Shown piece after piece: positions 29,349 through 38,914 of a stretch of DNA of 54,404 bases. The notes under the pieces are model-generated. The model was given only the letters and a program-made list of their open reading frames with translations, did no database searches and was not told where the DNA came from. The stretch is from the NCBI GenBank assembly GCA_017443595.1, contig JAFSYU010000027.1:1-54404 (forward strand), in the 5' to 3' direction. The position numbers and the translations under genes were made by a program. The number at the start of each line of letters is the position of its first letter. Within the stretch, counting starts at the first letter, position 1. Source of the DNA: Clostridia bacterium (lineage in GTDB: Bacteria; Bacillota; Clostridia; Oscillospirales; CAG-272).

Positions 29349-29419
29349 TAGCTTTGGCATAAGCGGTATTAAATACGGTATAAGCGGCGCACCGCATACG
29401 GGCGATAAGAATGAAATAA

Positions 29420-29457
29420 AAAACGGCTGTGAAAGCTGACGCTATCAATGCCGTTAT
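29420..29457 (-). terminator. Terminator of the MocR-like gene
   Basis: AACGGC/GCCGTT outer stem, inner AGC/GCT stem, then a T6 run on the minus strand, starting about 20 nt after the stop codon. Confidence 0.8.
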
Positions 29458-29477
29458 AAAAAATATCACCGTTATTT

Positions 29478-30590
29478 TTACGCTTGCGCCGCGCTGCGCT
29501 TTTTCCGGCGCACGCGGTTTACGTGGCGTTCAAAATCGCCCGTGTTCAAAAGCTCCGCTATGACAAGCTGCTCAAATACCGGCGCGGTGCAGGAATAAAA
29601 GCCGAGTTTATCCTCAAACTCCGGCAAAAGCCTTTGCGGCAGGACCATATATCCGAGACGGAGCGACGGCGCGACGGTCATGGAAAACGTATTTATATAT
29701 ATAACGCGCCCGTCGTCGGATAATGAAAACACCGTGTCCTCGTTTTTGCGCGAAACGGTCAGTTCCGAATCGTAATTGTCTTCAATTATATACCCGTCCT
29801 TTTCCTTTGCAAAAGCCAGATATTCCCGCCGCTTTGACACAGGCGCGGTCACGCCGCTCGGGTAACTGTGAAACGGCGTTATGTGAAGCACGGAAGCGGA
29901 CGATGCTGATAACGCCTCGGTCGTTATCCCGTCGTCTCCGAGCGGCAAAAGCTCGTATTTCACGCCGTTTGCGCCGTAAACGCGGCGTATTTTTTCATAC
30001 GACGGATCTTCAAGCCCGTATACGCGATCCTCGCCTATAAGCTGCGCGGCAAGACCGTAGATATATTCCGCTCCGGCGCCGATTATCACCTGATCCGGCG
30101 ACACTTTCATGCCGTTGCTGCGCGCAAGGTATGAGCAGACAGCCTCGCGCAGCTCTATACAGCCTTTGTTGTGCGATTTAACGAGCAGCTCCTCGCCGTA
30201 ATCGAGTATAACGCGGCGCATGGTTTTTGCAAGCGCGGAAAACGGAAAGTCGCCTGTTGATCTGTGCTGCGGCGGTTTTTGAAAGACCGGCGTTTTTTTC
30301 GGCGCGTCTTTATATATAAAATCGGATTCCTTATATATTACAAAATATCCGCTCCGCTGCCGCGCTTCGGCATAGCCCTCGTCGCATAGAATGGCGTAAG
30401 CGTGCTCCGCGGTTATCACGGAAACGCCCGTTTCGGCGCACAGCGTGCGCTTTGACGGCAACTTTTCCCCGTATTTTATAACGCCGTCCGTAATATCCGC
30501 TTTTATCTGCGTGTAAAGCTGCATATAAGACGGCGCGTTTGTGTTTTTATCGATCCCGTATTTCATCTGGTTATATAAAAAACTCTCCAT
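29478..30590 (-). CDS. MocR/PdxR-like GntR-aminotransferase regulator, lysine lost and C terminus short
   Basis: 370 residues. About 18-85 is a GntR winged helix (YGEKLPSKRTLCAETGVSVI), followed by a linker and a fold-type I aminotransferase-like domain (GAGAEYIYG, DPSYEKIR, IIEDNYDSEL). In this family the PLP Schiff-base lysine lies in a TFSK motif; here codon 304 is ATG, giving TFSM. The protein also stops just after GDFERHVNRVRRKKR, about 80-90 residues before the usual end, and a terminator follows. It is divergent from pyridoxal kinase, as expected for a vitamin B6 regulator. It may sense B6 without a covalent link, or be decaying. Confidence 0.8.
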   Translation of the reverse strand: MESFLYNQMKYGIDKNTNAPSYMQLYTQIKADITDGVIKYGEKLPSKRTLCAETGVSVITAEHAYAILCDEGYAEARQRSGYFVIYKESDFIYKDAPKKTPVFQKPPQHRSTGDFPFSALAKTMRRVILDYGEELLVKSHNKGCIELREAVCSYLARSNGMKVSPDQVIIGAGAEYIYGLAAQLIGEDRVYGLEDPSYEKIRRVYGANGVKYELLPLGDDGITTEALSASSASVLHITPFHSYPSGVTAPVSKRREYLAFAKEKDGYIIEDNYDSELTVSRKNEDTVFSLSDDGRVIYINTFSMTVAPSLRLGYMVLPQRLLPEFEDKLGFYSCTAPVFEQLVIAELLNTGDFERHVNRVRRKKRSAAQA

Positions 30591-30615
30591 CTGAATATTT
30601 TATATTATCAATTTC

Positions 30616-30644
30616 ATTGTATAATACTTTCAAACATTTGTCAA
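30616..30644 (-). promoter_or_regulatory. Overlapping divergent promoters of the MocR-like gene and pyridoxal kinase
   Basis: Minus strand: TTGACA (30639-30644), 17 bp, TACAAT (30616-30621). On the plus strand a TATAAT (30620-30625) overlaps that -10; its -35 is weak, as expected for an activated promoter. The 67 bp gap must also hold any regulator site. Confidence 0.65.
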
Positions 30645-30657
30645 GGGGGTAATTTTT

Positions 30658-31488
30658 ATGAATTACAAAAGAGTTTTGACTATACAGGATATTTCCTGCT
30701 TCGGACAGTGCTCGCTGACCGTCGCTCTGCCGATACTTTCCGCCGCCGGACTTGAGACGGTGATACTTCCGTCCGCGGTGCTCTCAACGCATACCGCCGG
30801 TTTTACCGGATTTACCGTGCGCGATCTGACGGACGATATACCGGGCATAGCGGCGCACTGGAAAAAGGAAAATATCAGTTTTGACGCGATCTACACCGGT
30901 TATTTAGGCAGCATACAGCAGATAAATCAGGTAAAAGACATAATAAAAACGCTGTCAAAACCCGGCGCGGCAAGCATAATAGATCCCGCAATGGCTGACA
31001 ACGGAAAACTGTACGGCGCGTTCAACAATGAATACGTAATAGAAATGAAAAAGCTCGTGTTTGACAGCGATATAACCCTGCCGAACATCACGGAAGCGGC
31101 GTTTCTTACCGGAATCGAGTATAAAGAAAAATACGATAAGGCGTATATAGACCGCATATTTGAAGCGATGGCAAAAGCCGGCGCAAAGACCGTCGTTCTT
31201 ACCGGTGTAAGCTATAACGATAAAACGACCGGCGTCGCCGTGTTTGAAAACGGCAAATATTCGTATTACGAACATAAAAAACTGCCTGTGGGCAGTCACG
31301 GCACGGGCGACGTTTACGCGTCCGCGTTCACCGGAGCTTATCTGCAGGGCAAGTCGATCTTCGACGCCGCCGCGATAGCCGCCGATTACACGGTAAAGTG
31401 CATAAAAAACACCGCGGGCGACGGATCTCACCGCTACGGCGTAAAATTCGAGCCGGTGCTCGGATATCTTATAGACAGGTTAAAATGA
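30658..31488 (+). CDS. pdxK: Pyridoxal/pyridoxamine kinase
   Basis: Phosphorylates the B6 vitamers with ATP in the salvage route to PLP. The 276 residues fit the PdxK/PdxY branch of the ribokinase superfamily. It has the N-terminal QDISCFGQCS, the HTAGFTGF substrate region, DPAMADNGKLY, the LPNITEA block and the ATP-site GSHGTGD with catalytic Asp218. A strong SD (AAGGGGG) precedes ATG 30658. It is divergent from the MocR-like regulator. The symbol could equally be pdxY; which vitamer it prefers cannot be told from sequence. Confidence 0.93.
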   Translation: MNYKRVLTIQDISCFGQCSLTVALPILSAAGLETVILPSAVLSTHTAGFTGFTVRDLTDDIPGIAAHWKKENISFDAIYTGYLGSIQQINQVKDIIKTLSKPGAASIIDPAMADNGKLYGAFNNEYVIEMKKLVFDSDITLPNITEAAFLTGIEYKEKYDKAYIDRIFEAMAKAGAKTVVLTGVSYNDKTTGVAVFENGKYSYYEHKKLPVGSHGTGDVYASAFTGAYLQGKSIFDAAAIAADYTVKCIKNTAGDGSHRYGVKFEPVLGYLIDRLK

Positions 31489-31504
31489 TCCGATCCGGAT
31501 CGTA

Positions 31505-31536
31505 GGGCGGGGGCTTGCTCCCGCCGTTTTTTTCAG
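31505..31536 (+). terminator. Terminator after pyridoxal kinase
   Basis: GGCGGG/CCCGCC stem followed by seven T, beginning about 15 nt past the stop codon. Confidence 0.75.
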
Positions 31537-31861
31537 CCGCGCGACGTCGGCCCCACCCGCCGCCCGACGCGCTGCCCCTCATTCGTAGAATGACGGGAGG
31601 GGTAAGAGGGGGTTTGGGGGTGCCCGAGGGGTTCCCCGTTGCGAACGAACGTGAGCAATGGGGGTTCACGAGAGGGGCGGGGCCACCCAAATGCGCGTTA
31701 GCGCACAATTCGTCGGCGCAGCCGACACCTCTTTTATTATTTATTCTTTCTTCTTTTTTCTTTATTATTTAACCGGGCGATCAATGATCGCCCCTACATT
31801 ATTTAACCGGGCGATCAATGATCGCCCATACAATTCGGGAGGGGAGACCCCTCCCCTGCAT
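31537..31861. repeat. Intergenic block of palindromic REP-like repeats, no gene
   Basis: No credible coding sequence. It holds a 34 bp direct repeat in two copies, each centred on the 19 bp palindrome GGGCGATCAATGATCGCCC (31775-31793, 31809-31827), then an 8 bp G/C hairpin (31837-31855), plus GCGCGTTAGCGC and TCGGCGCAGCCGA palindromes upstream (about 31693-31725) and a run of G-rich tracts. Such blocks are typical of non-autonomous REP/MITE-like elements. The plus-strand T-rich stretch at 31733-31769 is low complexity. Confidence 0.7.
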
Positions 31862-32761
31862 CTATATCAAATTCCTCTTTATCCACTTCACCGCTCCCGT
31901 AAGCGGCGTGCCTTTCGGCAGGACGCAATTCGTTATACCGGCCTCCGCCAGCTCCTTTCTGATGTGCGGCAGCATAAGCGGTTTGCCTCGCTTGATATCG
32001 TGCGTTATGACGCCGCCGGAGAACGTATACGGCGCGGTTTTCTCTATTCCGTAATTTTTATATGCCGCTATGGCAAAGCCGGTGAGCGCATGCGCGGCTT
32101 CCTTGAATATGTTTAACGCGACCGCGTCGCCCTCGTCCGCCGCCTGCTCGCACTCTTTACAGAAATCCGCGACCTCGCGCGAGGTCTGCGGCGCCTCGTA
32201 TATCCCGTAGACCGATCTCCGGAACGTTTCGGCTGGATACTTTTTTGTCAAATACTCCGTAAGAGCCGTTTTTTCGCCTCTGCCCTCGTATGACGCGATC
32301 GCCGCGTTTATACCGGCGCGGCCTATTGCAAAGCCCGATCCTTCGTCGCCTAAAATCGCGCCGTAGCCGCCTATGATGCCGGCGGTCTTTCCGCCTTTTG
32401 ACACGAAAACGTCCGCGCCCGTGCCGGAGAGGATAAGCACGCCGTCGCCGTATATACCGGCGGCGTAAAGTCCGAGCGTGCCCTCGTCAAGCGATATTGC
32501 TTCACATCCCGCTGCGCGTGAAAATATCTCCGTGTTATACATGAAAAATCCCGCGCAGCCGAGCGCTTCAAAACCGCCTGTCTGCTCCTTCAATTTTTCA
32601 AACGCGGATACGATATTGTTTTCCACCGTCTTTTCATCAGACGTTTTTTTGTTTATCCCGCCGTCAACGCGGACCGTAGTTATAAGCTCGCCCTGCGAAG
32701 ATACGGCACCAAGCTCGAGCTTGGTGCCGCCTCCGTCGGCAGCTATATATATCTGCCTCAT
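31862..32761 (-). CDS. BadF/BadG-type ATPase, N-acetylglucosamine kinase-like
   Basis: 299 residues of the ASKHA fold: phosphate-1 motif DGGGTK (9-14), connect region, LSGTGA phosphate-2 motif, GDEGSG and a C-terminal FSGGV adenosine motif. The BadF/BcrA group contains N-acetylglucosamine kinases and activators of dehydratases; no Fe-S cysteine pair of the activators is present, so a sugar kinase is more likely. Its ATG overlaps the stop of the upstream glycosidase-like dockerin gene by one base (TAATG), so the kinase may handle sugars released by that protein. The overlap is seen; the substrate is inferred. Confidence 0.82.
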   Translation of the reverse strand: MRQIYIAADGGGTKLELGAVSSQGELITTVRVDGGINKKTSDEKTVENNIVSAFEKLKEQTGGFEALGCAGFFMYNTEIFSRAAGCEAISLDEGTLGLYAAGIYGDGVLILSGTGADVFVSKGGKTAGIIGGYGAILGDEGSGFAIGRAGINAAIASYEGRGEKTALTEYLTKKYPAETFRRSVYGIYEAPQTSREVADFCKECEQAADEGDAVALNIFKEAAHALTGFAIAAYKNYGIEKTAPYTFSGGVITHDIKRGKPLMLPHIRKELAEAGITNCVLPKGTPLTGAVKWIKRNLI

Positions 32762-35700
32762 TATTTTACAACGTAGGAGTACATAAAGCGTCCGCCCGGC
32801 GCCGTGTCGCCGTTGTTATAGACGTCCATTATATCTCCGTCCTTCTGCATATTATCGTTCCATTTGAAGTTCACGGTAAACGTATCCCCGGATATACCGA
32901 GATACGATTTCGGTATTTTTACGAGCAGATATTTGCCGTTGACCTTATACGACACCTTTCCGACCGTACTGAAATTCCAGCCGCCCGTGCTCTTTTCAAG
33001 CGTCGCTTCCGTTGACGACGGGGATACTCTGTTGAGCACGTATTCAAAGCCTTCCCAGTTCTTATTTGAATCGCCCGTGTCTATAAACAGTCTCATCCAC
33101 GCCTTGTCCGTATAAGACGTTATGTTATCCGCGCATTCTGCCATAAAGTACAGGTAACTGTCGTCACGCGCTACTTTTGCGCCTGTTATATCGTTTCTTC
33201 CGGTAGTATTCGTGTAGTGTGTGGTCTTGTATCCGTCGCTGTCGCGGTCAAACGTATTGCCCTTGTAAGCTATATAGTACGGTCCGACGTTGTCCCACTG
33301 CGATACGTTTCCGTTTATATCTATTGTTTTTGCCGCCGTAGGCTCTGGTATCGCTCTTGTTCCCTTATACTTTCTTATATAAGATACGAGCTGATAGTAG
33401 TAATGGTCTTTAAGATCGCCCGTGGACGGCTCCAGGTCGCGGCTGAATTCATCGTTGAATTCATCCGGGAACGCGTTTTTGGTGCCCTGCCACTCGGGCT
33501 GTTTTTCAGCTACCCATTCGTTCCAGCCGGTTACGAACACGAAGTTGACGTCCTTTTTCAGCGCGTATTCCCATTGCTCCGCGAAGTTTGCGCCGTAGAG
33601 CTTGGCGTTTTCCCTCGTATCGTTGCCCTTTGACGTATGCGTTCTGCCGTAAACGTTGTTTGCGTTCATGGCGACGAGGCTGCCGTTCCAGTTCTGCGCC
33701 ACGCCGACCGTCGTTTGTTTCAGTCCGTTCTTATCCGTATAAACCGCCTGAGGATAGACCGCAAGCCAGCCCCATTTATCCGTATTTGTCTGAGACGAGG
33801 CGTTATACTGCGGTACGCCGGGACGGAACGTAAAGAATTTGTATATCTCGTTGTCAAGCTCTTTTGATCTGTCAAGTCCGTCGGTAAGCGACATCATAAG
33901 CGGCTTGCCGTTCCAATAGAACCAGAGCTCGTTATAACCGGAATCGTTGTATGCAAGCTGATATATCTCGCGCAGCTGCGTTGCCGCGTAACCCGCGTTT
34001 CCGAACGGCAGGATAAACGATACCTTGGGCGTTTTCACGCCGTCCTCACGGGCTTTTTTATACGTATCAAGCAAAGCCAGGTAAGATCCCCGCCATGTAA
34101 ACGTGCCGTTCGTATTATCAAATATAACAACGTCAACTCCGGCGTCCGCCAACAGCTCCGCCTGCTTGCGCAGTACCCATTTGTCCGTCGTAGTATAATA
34201 TCCGTATATCGGCTCGTTCCAGAAGCAGGCGTGATTGTTGGCTATACTGTTCCATACGCTGTGATTGTGATCGGTTATCGCTTCCGGATACTGATCGCAG
34301 ATCTTCTGCAGGTTTATCGGGTCATATCTTTCCGTGTGGTGTTCAACGTGCCAGGTCCAGTAGAACATACCTACGTATTTATCCTGTTTGGGATCGCCCG
34401 TCTCCGTGTTTGTCGGCAATACTCTGCCGAGTCCGTCCGTGGCTGCCCACGTATCCGGCATAGCGTCGCGTTCTTTTACCGCCGGCGAATCGTCAGGCTC
34501 AGGCGGAGCCACGCCGCCCGTTCCCTCGACCGCCTGATTGAACAGCGGGCTGTCTTTTCCGTAAACGTGGATCTTCATGGCTATCTCTCCGTCCGTCGCA
34601 ACGCCGTTGTTTGCAAACACGGACAGCGATACGTCCGAAGGATAGAGCCACACTCCGACTTTATTTTCGGTAGCGTCGCTGAACAGAACGAGATAATCGC
34701 CCGGCTCCTGTGCTGCAAACGAAAGCGTAAGCCAGCTGTTATCATCAAAATTCTTAAACAGCTTTGTCGCGATCACCGCGTGACTCAAGGATTCGTTTAC
34801 GCTTACTTCGTATTTGTAAAGAGATATCCTTATATTTCCTACGTTGTCCGACCACGACGGGCACGACACGGATATCCTGTCAAACCTTGATTTTATTGAA
34901 AAATGCTGCGTTATACGTCCGTCTGCGGCAAGCTGGACCGGCGTTTTGCTGCTGTCCAGCTTTTCGTCATACATTTTGACTTCGCGCCAGTTGCTGTCGT
35001 CCGCAAACGGATCTTTTATAAGTCCGCTTATGAATCTGAACAGCAGGATCACGTCTTTGTTGTTGAGCTTGTTGTCTTTGTTAAAATCCGCAAGCTCTTT
35101 GTTTACCGTTAGATCGCACCCGCTTACGTATCTGAAAAGCGTGACCACGTCTTTATTGTCCACCCAGTAGTCTTCGTTTGCGTCGCCGTTTTTCATTTCT
35201 ATCGTGAGCGGATCCTCATACGCGCTTTCATCATACTCCGGCACGTACACTTTTGCGCGCCAGAATTCCTCTTTTGAGCCGTCCGCGAAATTGGCGAAAA
35301 GCTGTACCGTCGTTATACCGTTGTCGTCAACCTCAACGGGTATCTTGAATCTGTATGTAAATTCGCCTTTGGCGTTACCGAGAACGGCCGGTTCTGCCGC
35401 GAGTTTGAACTGAGACAAAGACATAGACCAGGCGGGTTTTCCCTCCTGTACGTATGAAAAGCTCTCTATATCCGAGCCGTCGGCGGTCAACCAGCCCCAG
35501 AAAATGGCGCAGTGCGCTCCCGACGGCAAATGCGGCGTGTCGATCTTTTCCTTTGATCCGCCGCACGTTATATACTGTCTTTCATTGCTTCCGTTGGCGC
35601 TGGTCGAGTACAGGACTTCATCATAACTGACTTTTACTATATGATTGAACCTTGACGTCACGTACGCCTGAGGCGTCGCTGATGCGGCGGACGCGGGCGT

Positions 35701-35772
35701 TACGGTAAGCGGTATGTATACCATAGACGCGACAAGAAGCAGGACAACGATGCTTTTTAATGCCTTTTTCAA
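32761..35772 (-). CDS. Secreted glycosidase-like protein with internal dockerin and CBM9-like module
   Basis: 1003 residues. Start is TTG at 35772 with GGGAG upstream. Signal peptide about 1-30; unknown beta domain 35-190; dockerin about 196-250 (DANEDYWVDNKD, DFNKDNKLNNKD); beta-sandwich 260-405; barrel domain about 435-800 with YWTWH, FDNTNGTFTW and GWNEW (about 751); CBM9-like 820-1003. The sandwich-barrel-CBM9 core is closely related to the 14037-16757 protein, but there the dockerin is C-terminal and here it is near the N terminus. The first dockerin repeat reads DANEDYW, replacing a usual calcium-loop Gly with Tyr. Family assignment (GH99/GH71-like) is tentative; an extracellular glycan role is inferred. 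Confidence 0.85.
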   Translation of the reverse strand: MKKALKSIVVLLLVASMVYIPLTVTPASAASATPQAYVTSRFNHIVKVSYDEVLYSTSANGSNERQYITCGGSKEKIDTPHLPSGAHCAIFWGWLTADGSDIESFSYVQEGKPAWSMSLSQFKLAAEPAVLGNAKGEFTYRFKIPVEVDDNGITTVQLFANFADGSKEEFWRAKVYVPEYDESAYEDPLTIEMKNGDANEDYWVDNKDVVTLFRYVSGCDLTVNKELADFNKDNKLNNKDVILLFRFISGLIKDPFADDSNWREVKMYDEKLDSSKTPVQLAADGRITQHFSIKSRFDRISVSCPSWSDNVGNIRISLYKYEVSVNESLSHAVIATKLFKNFDDNSWLTLSFAAQEPGDYLVLFSDATENKVGVWLYPSDVSLSVFANNGVATDGEIAMKIHVYGKDSPLFNQAVEGTGGVAPPEPDDSPAVKERDAMPDTWAATDGLGRVLPTNTETGDPKQDKYVGMFYWTWHVEHHTERYDPINLQKICDQYPEAITDHNHSVWNSIANNHACFWNEPIYGYYTTTDKWVLRKQAELLADAGVDVVIFDNTNGTFTWRGSYLALLDTYKKAREDGVKTPKVSFILPFGNAGYAATQLREIYQLAYNDSGYNELWFYWNGKPLMMSLTDGLDRSKELDNEIYKFFTFRPGVPQYNASSQTNTDKWGWLAVYPQAVYTDKNGLKQTTVGVAQNWNGSLVAMNANNVYGRTHTSKGNDTRENAKLYGANFAEQWEYALKKDVNFVFVTGWNEWVAEKQPEWQGTKNAFPDEFNDEFSRDLEPSTGDLKDHYYYQLVSYIRKYKGTRAIPEPTAAKTIDINGNVSQWDNVGPYYIAYKGNTFDRDSDGYKTTHYTNTTGRNDITGAKVARDDSYLYFMAECADNITSYTDKAWMRLFIDTGDSNKNWEGFEYVLNRVSPSSTEATLEKSTGGWNFSTVGKVSYKVNGKYLLVKIPKSYLGISGDTFTVNFKWNDNMQKDGDIMDVYNNGDTAPGGRFMYSYVVK

Positions 35773-35875
35773 CGTTTTTTCTCCCGATCAAGTATTTTTC
35801 AAGTGTTATTTTATCATAATTGCAAAGAAAATGAAATATACCGATTAAACAAATATAATATGCGTTTTTTGTGCA

Positions 35876-38788
35876 TTAGGCCAGTTTGTCCGTTTTGCGC
35901 GTATCACGCTTTTTAAGTACAAGTATGACGGCTCCGCAAAGCGCGAACATACCGAGTATGACGAGTATCGCCGTTATATACAGGCGCGCGCCGCTTTCTT
36001 TTCCGGCGTCCGCCTGCGTCTCCTCCGCGGTCTCAAACATCTGGGACTCCGGCTCCGGCATCGTTTCCGTCTGCGCTTCCGTTATCGTATCCGACGAGTC
36101 CTTTTCCGCCGTATATATTCCGAGCACGCAGATCCTCGGCGTTGAGGTACCGCTTATATCAAGCGGAGCAAACGTAAATCGCTTGATTTTTCCCGCGTTC
36201 TGCAGATCCATTGAAACAACGGCGCCCTCTCCGGCTTCAAGCGTACAGCTGCCGGCGGTAACGCCTTTGTCGCTTTCCGCGAATATCCTTACTTTTATTT
36301 CAGAGACGTCTTCCGGCAGATAGTCCGCGTAAAGTCTGAAATAGACCTTGCCGTAATTCTTTTTTTCATCGGGTGAAAACGCCGCGTAACCGAAGCAGCC
36401 GGACGTGAAATCAAACGCAAGCCCCGCCGCGTTTTCTCCGTTAACGGGAGCCGTGTATATGCTTTTGCAGCAATCATAATTCCACCAGTTCTGCACCGTT
36501 TCTCCGTCGCACAAAGTGGTCAGCATCTGCGGCAGCTGCACGGGATCTAAAGTCCCTTTGTTCACGTACTGCTTTGAGGCTTTTGTTATATCCGGATATA
36601 CGGACGCGACGCCGTCCGGGAATCCGTCTGCGGCAAGTCTGTCCGCCGCCTCCGCGCCGTAGGTCGTGTCTATCACGGAAAACAGCTCCGCTCGGCTGTC
36701 CGTTGAGTCAATGCCGCGCACGCAGATGCCCGCCGCGGATCTGCAGCCGCAATAGAGATCAACGAGCTCCGTTGTGTCGTTTATCTTACAGGACAATATA
36801 AGTCTGAACGGGTATAAAGACGACGCTTCAAGCAGCTCCGCGGCCGCTTCCGCGGAATCCGTTTCCACGTATACGGGCATTTTTTCCGGTTCTTTTACGT
36901 CTTTCCAAAACATCCCGAGGAAAATTTCCGCTCCGTCCGCGGATACCGGCGCTATAACGGATATACCGTAAGGTGCAAGCGCGCTTTGCGCGGTGAACAA
37001 AAGATCCGCCGCGTATTTTTCCGCTTTGTCAACTAAGATCCCGCGCATTTCCGATATCTGTCTTGCGTCAAGCGTGCCGCACGGTATAACGGCGGACACC
37101 GCGCCGCCGTATCTTTTTGCAAAAAACGATAAAAGCGCCATATAATGAGAAGTTCCCGCGTCTGTCGTTATATCCGGCAAAGCGGTCTTCTCCGTTACCG
37201 AATAATATTTTTCAGAATCCGCAAAAGGAGAATATACAAAGCGAAGTACAGTATATATTTTTTCTTCGGAGCAGCGGTTTATAAGCCCGTCGTATTTTGC
37301 AAGCGCCAAATCCGAAATATACGCCGTTTTGCCGGCAAATTTGAGTTCTGTTTCGCTCTGATCCGTAAAAAGCTCTCCTATATCCACGTCCGCGTATACA
37401 GCGTCCGGCATAAGATACGATAAAACGGAGGTGTCCTTTTCCGCCGCAGCGCCTTTATATAAAACGTCCGGCGTTACGGCTTTTGACGTGTTGACGTACG
37501 CCACCCCGGCGTCTTCATAGCCTGTTTTCGTTTCATACCTGACAAGATATTTGAAATATGTGTTGTCAGTATCGCCCTCTGTAAGCGGCAGCTCGAAGTT
37601 GAAAGAGCTTGAGGCGGGCGCTTCCGCGTACGGCTCCGTGTCAAATCCGCCGGGCTCCTCCTCGTCCACGCCCGGCGTCAGTCTGTAAAGACAGATTCGC
37701 GTTGATGAAGCGGGATAGTCCGGCAGCGCGCCGTATATTTTCAGCTTGCCGCCCGCCGTCTCCGCGGTCACGCTGCCGCCGTATTCGGCGGGAAAACGGT
37801 ATGACGAAAAACTTATGCTTTTTACGGATATATTTCCGCTGACCGCGCCGGGCAGCTCCAGGCGGAACGCACCTACGGATGCGCCGGAGCGGAAACCGCC
37901 TATGGGGAAGTTGTAAACGTGTTCTCCCGGGACAAGCTCAAGCGTATGCGAGTTTTCCTCCGTATACGAATACTGCTTGTCAAGCTTAAGGCGCAGCGTT
38001 ACGTTCTTTCCGTCGCAGTTGTTTTCAAGTCTTACGGCAAGCGCGTTATACAAACCGTTTGTCATATACCCGCAAAGCGAGCTTTCCATATAGCTGTTCG
38101 ATCCGGTAGGCGTGAATATAAGCGCGTCCGACGTATATTTTATCTCGCCTCTGTTGGCGGTAAAATCAGACGCAAAATATTTAAGTCTGTCCGGCAGGCC
38201 GTCGACTGTTGACGTATGTACGCGGTCTACAAGGCAGGACACCCTGGCGTTTGAGGCGCCGTTTGCGCTTACGTTTACCGTTATGCTCTCTATATTTACC
38301 GTGGTTTTCGTATCTATGGGCATATACGCCGCGTACCATTTGCCCGACGGCAGCGCTGCTTTTGCCGCTACGGTCTTTTCAGCTCCGGCAACGGTCACGG
38401 ACATGATAAATTCCGTATTTTCCGCCGGGTCGACAAAAGCGCACACGCATAAAGAGCGCGTGTTTGCCGTGCTTCTTTTCTTTGTCAGCTTAAGCGTAAG
38501 CTCCGCCTTGCCGTTTCCCGTAAGGCGCATACATTTTTCGCCTTCAAACGCGGAGACGGACACGGAAGACACGGTGCCGTCTGATACGGCGCGTTCCGTT
38601 TCCTGTCCCTCAAAGCCGTCAAGCATGACGGCGGCGCAGAGCTGCGCCTGCTCCTCTGTTATCTCGGATATATTCAGCACGCTTTCTTCCGTTATAACGG
38701 TCTTTGCCGTCCCCTGTGCCAGGGCGAAAGGAGAAAAAACGAACAGCGCGCACAGTAAAACTGAAATACAAATAACAAATTTTTTCAT
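35876..38788 (-). CDS. Membrane-anchored surface protein with DUF5722-like region
   Basis: 970 residues: signal peptide (1-25), beta-rich modules to about 460, then a long alpha/beta region with RYGGAVSAVIPCG and similar motifs that recalls the barrel of DUF5722-type proteins, a second beta module (about 760-880), a Ser/Thr/Glu-rich stretch, and a single C-terminal membrane helix (about 936-957) followed by a basic tail. It would face outward, tethered by the C-terminal helix. Catalytic acids of a glycosidase could not be identified with confidence, so no enzyme role is claimed. It is transcribed in the same direction as the downstream dockerin gene (103 bp gap) and may be coexpressed. Confidence 0.75.
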   Translation of the reverse strand: MKKFVICISVLLCALFVFSPFALAQGTAKTVITEESVLNISEITEEQAQLCAAVMLDGFEGQETERAVSDGTVSSVSVSAFEGEKCMRLTGNGKAELTLKLTKKRSTANTRSLCVCAFVDPAENTEFIMSVTVAGAEKTVAAKAALPSGKWYAAYMPIDTKTTVNIESITVNVSANGASNARVSCLVDRVHTSTVDGLPDRLKYFASDFTANRGEIKYTSDALIFTPTGSNSYMESSLCGYMTNGLYNALAVRLENNCDGKNVTLRLKLDKQYSYTEENSHTLELVPGEHVYNFPIGGFRSGASVGAFRLELPGAVSGNISVKSISFSSYRFPAEYGGSVTAETAGGKLKIYGALPDYPASSTRICLYRLTPGVDEEEPGGFDTEPYAEAPASSSFNFELPLTEGDTDNTYFKYLVRYETKTGYEDAGVAYVNTSKAVTPDVLYKGAAAEKDTSVLSYLMPDAVYADVDIGELFTDQSETELKFAGKTAYISDLALAKYDGLINRCSEEKIYTVLRFVYSPFADSEKYYSVTEKTALPDITTDAGTSHYMALLSFFAKRYGGAVSAVIPCGTLDARQISEMRGILVDKAEKYAADLLFTAQSALAPYGISVIAPVSADGAEIFLGMFWKDVKEPEKMPVYVETDSAEAAAELLEASSLYPFRLILSCKINDTTELVDLYCGCRSAAGICVRGIDSTDSRAELFSVIDTTYGAEAADRLAADGFPDGVASVYPDITKASKQYVNKGTLDPVQLPQMLTTLCDGETVQNWWNYDCCKSIYTAPVNGENAAGLAFDFTSGCFGYAAFSPDEKKNYGKVYFRLYADYLPEDVSEIKVRIFAESDKGVTAGSCTLEAGEGAVVSMDLQNAGKIKRFTFAPLDISGTSTPRICVLGIYTAEKDSSDTITEAQTETMPEPESQMFETAEETQADAGKESGARLYITAILVILGMFALCGAVILVLKKRDTRKTDKLA

Positions 38789-38914
38789 AGCTTTATTCTA
38801 TCATAAAAATGCGAAATATATAACGAAATATTGTAAATAAACGAAAACGACACTGTTGTGAAAATTGTTTATAAACACGGTTTTATACGTTCTTAATTTC
38901 GTCAAATTTCGCGC

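Noticed and set aside
31515..31772. Frames in the 31.5-31.8 kb palindrome block
   Set aside because: Low-complexity repeats ending in a T-rich tract; no protein-like composition.
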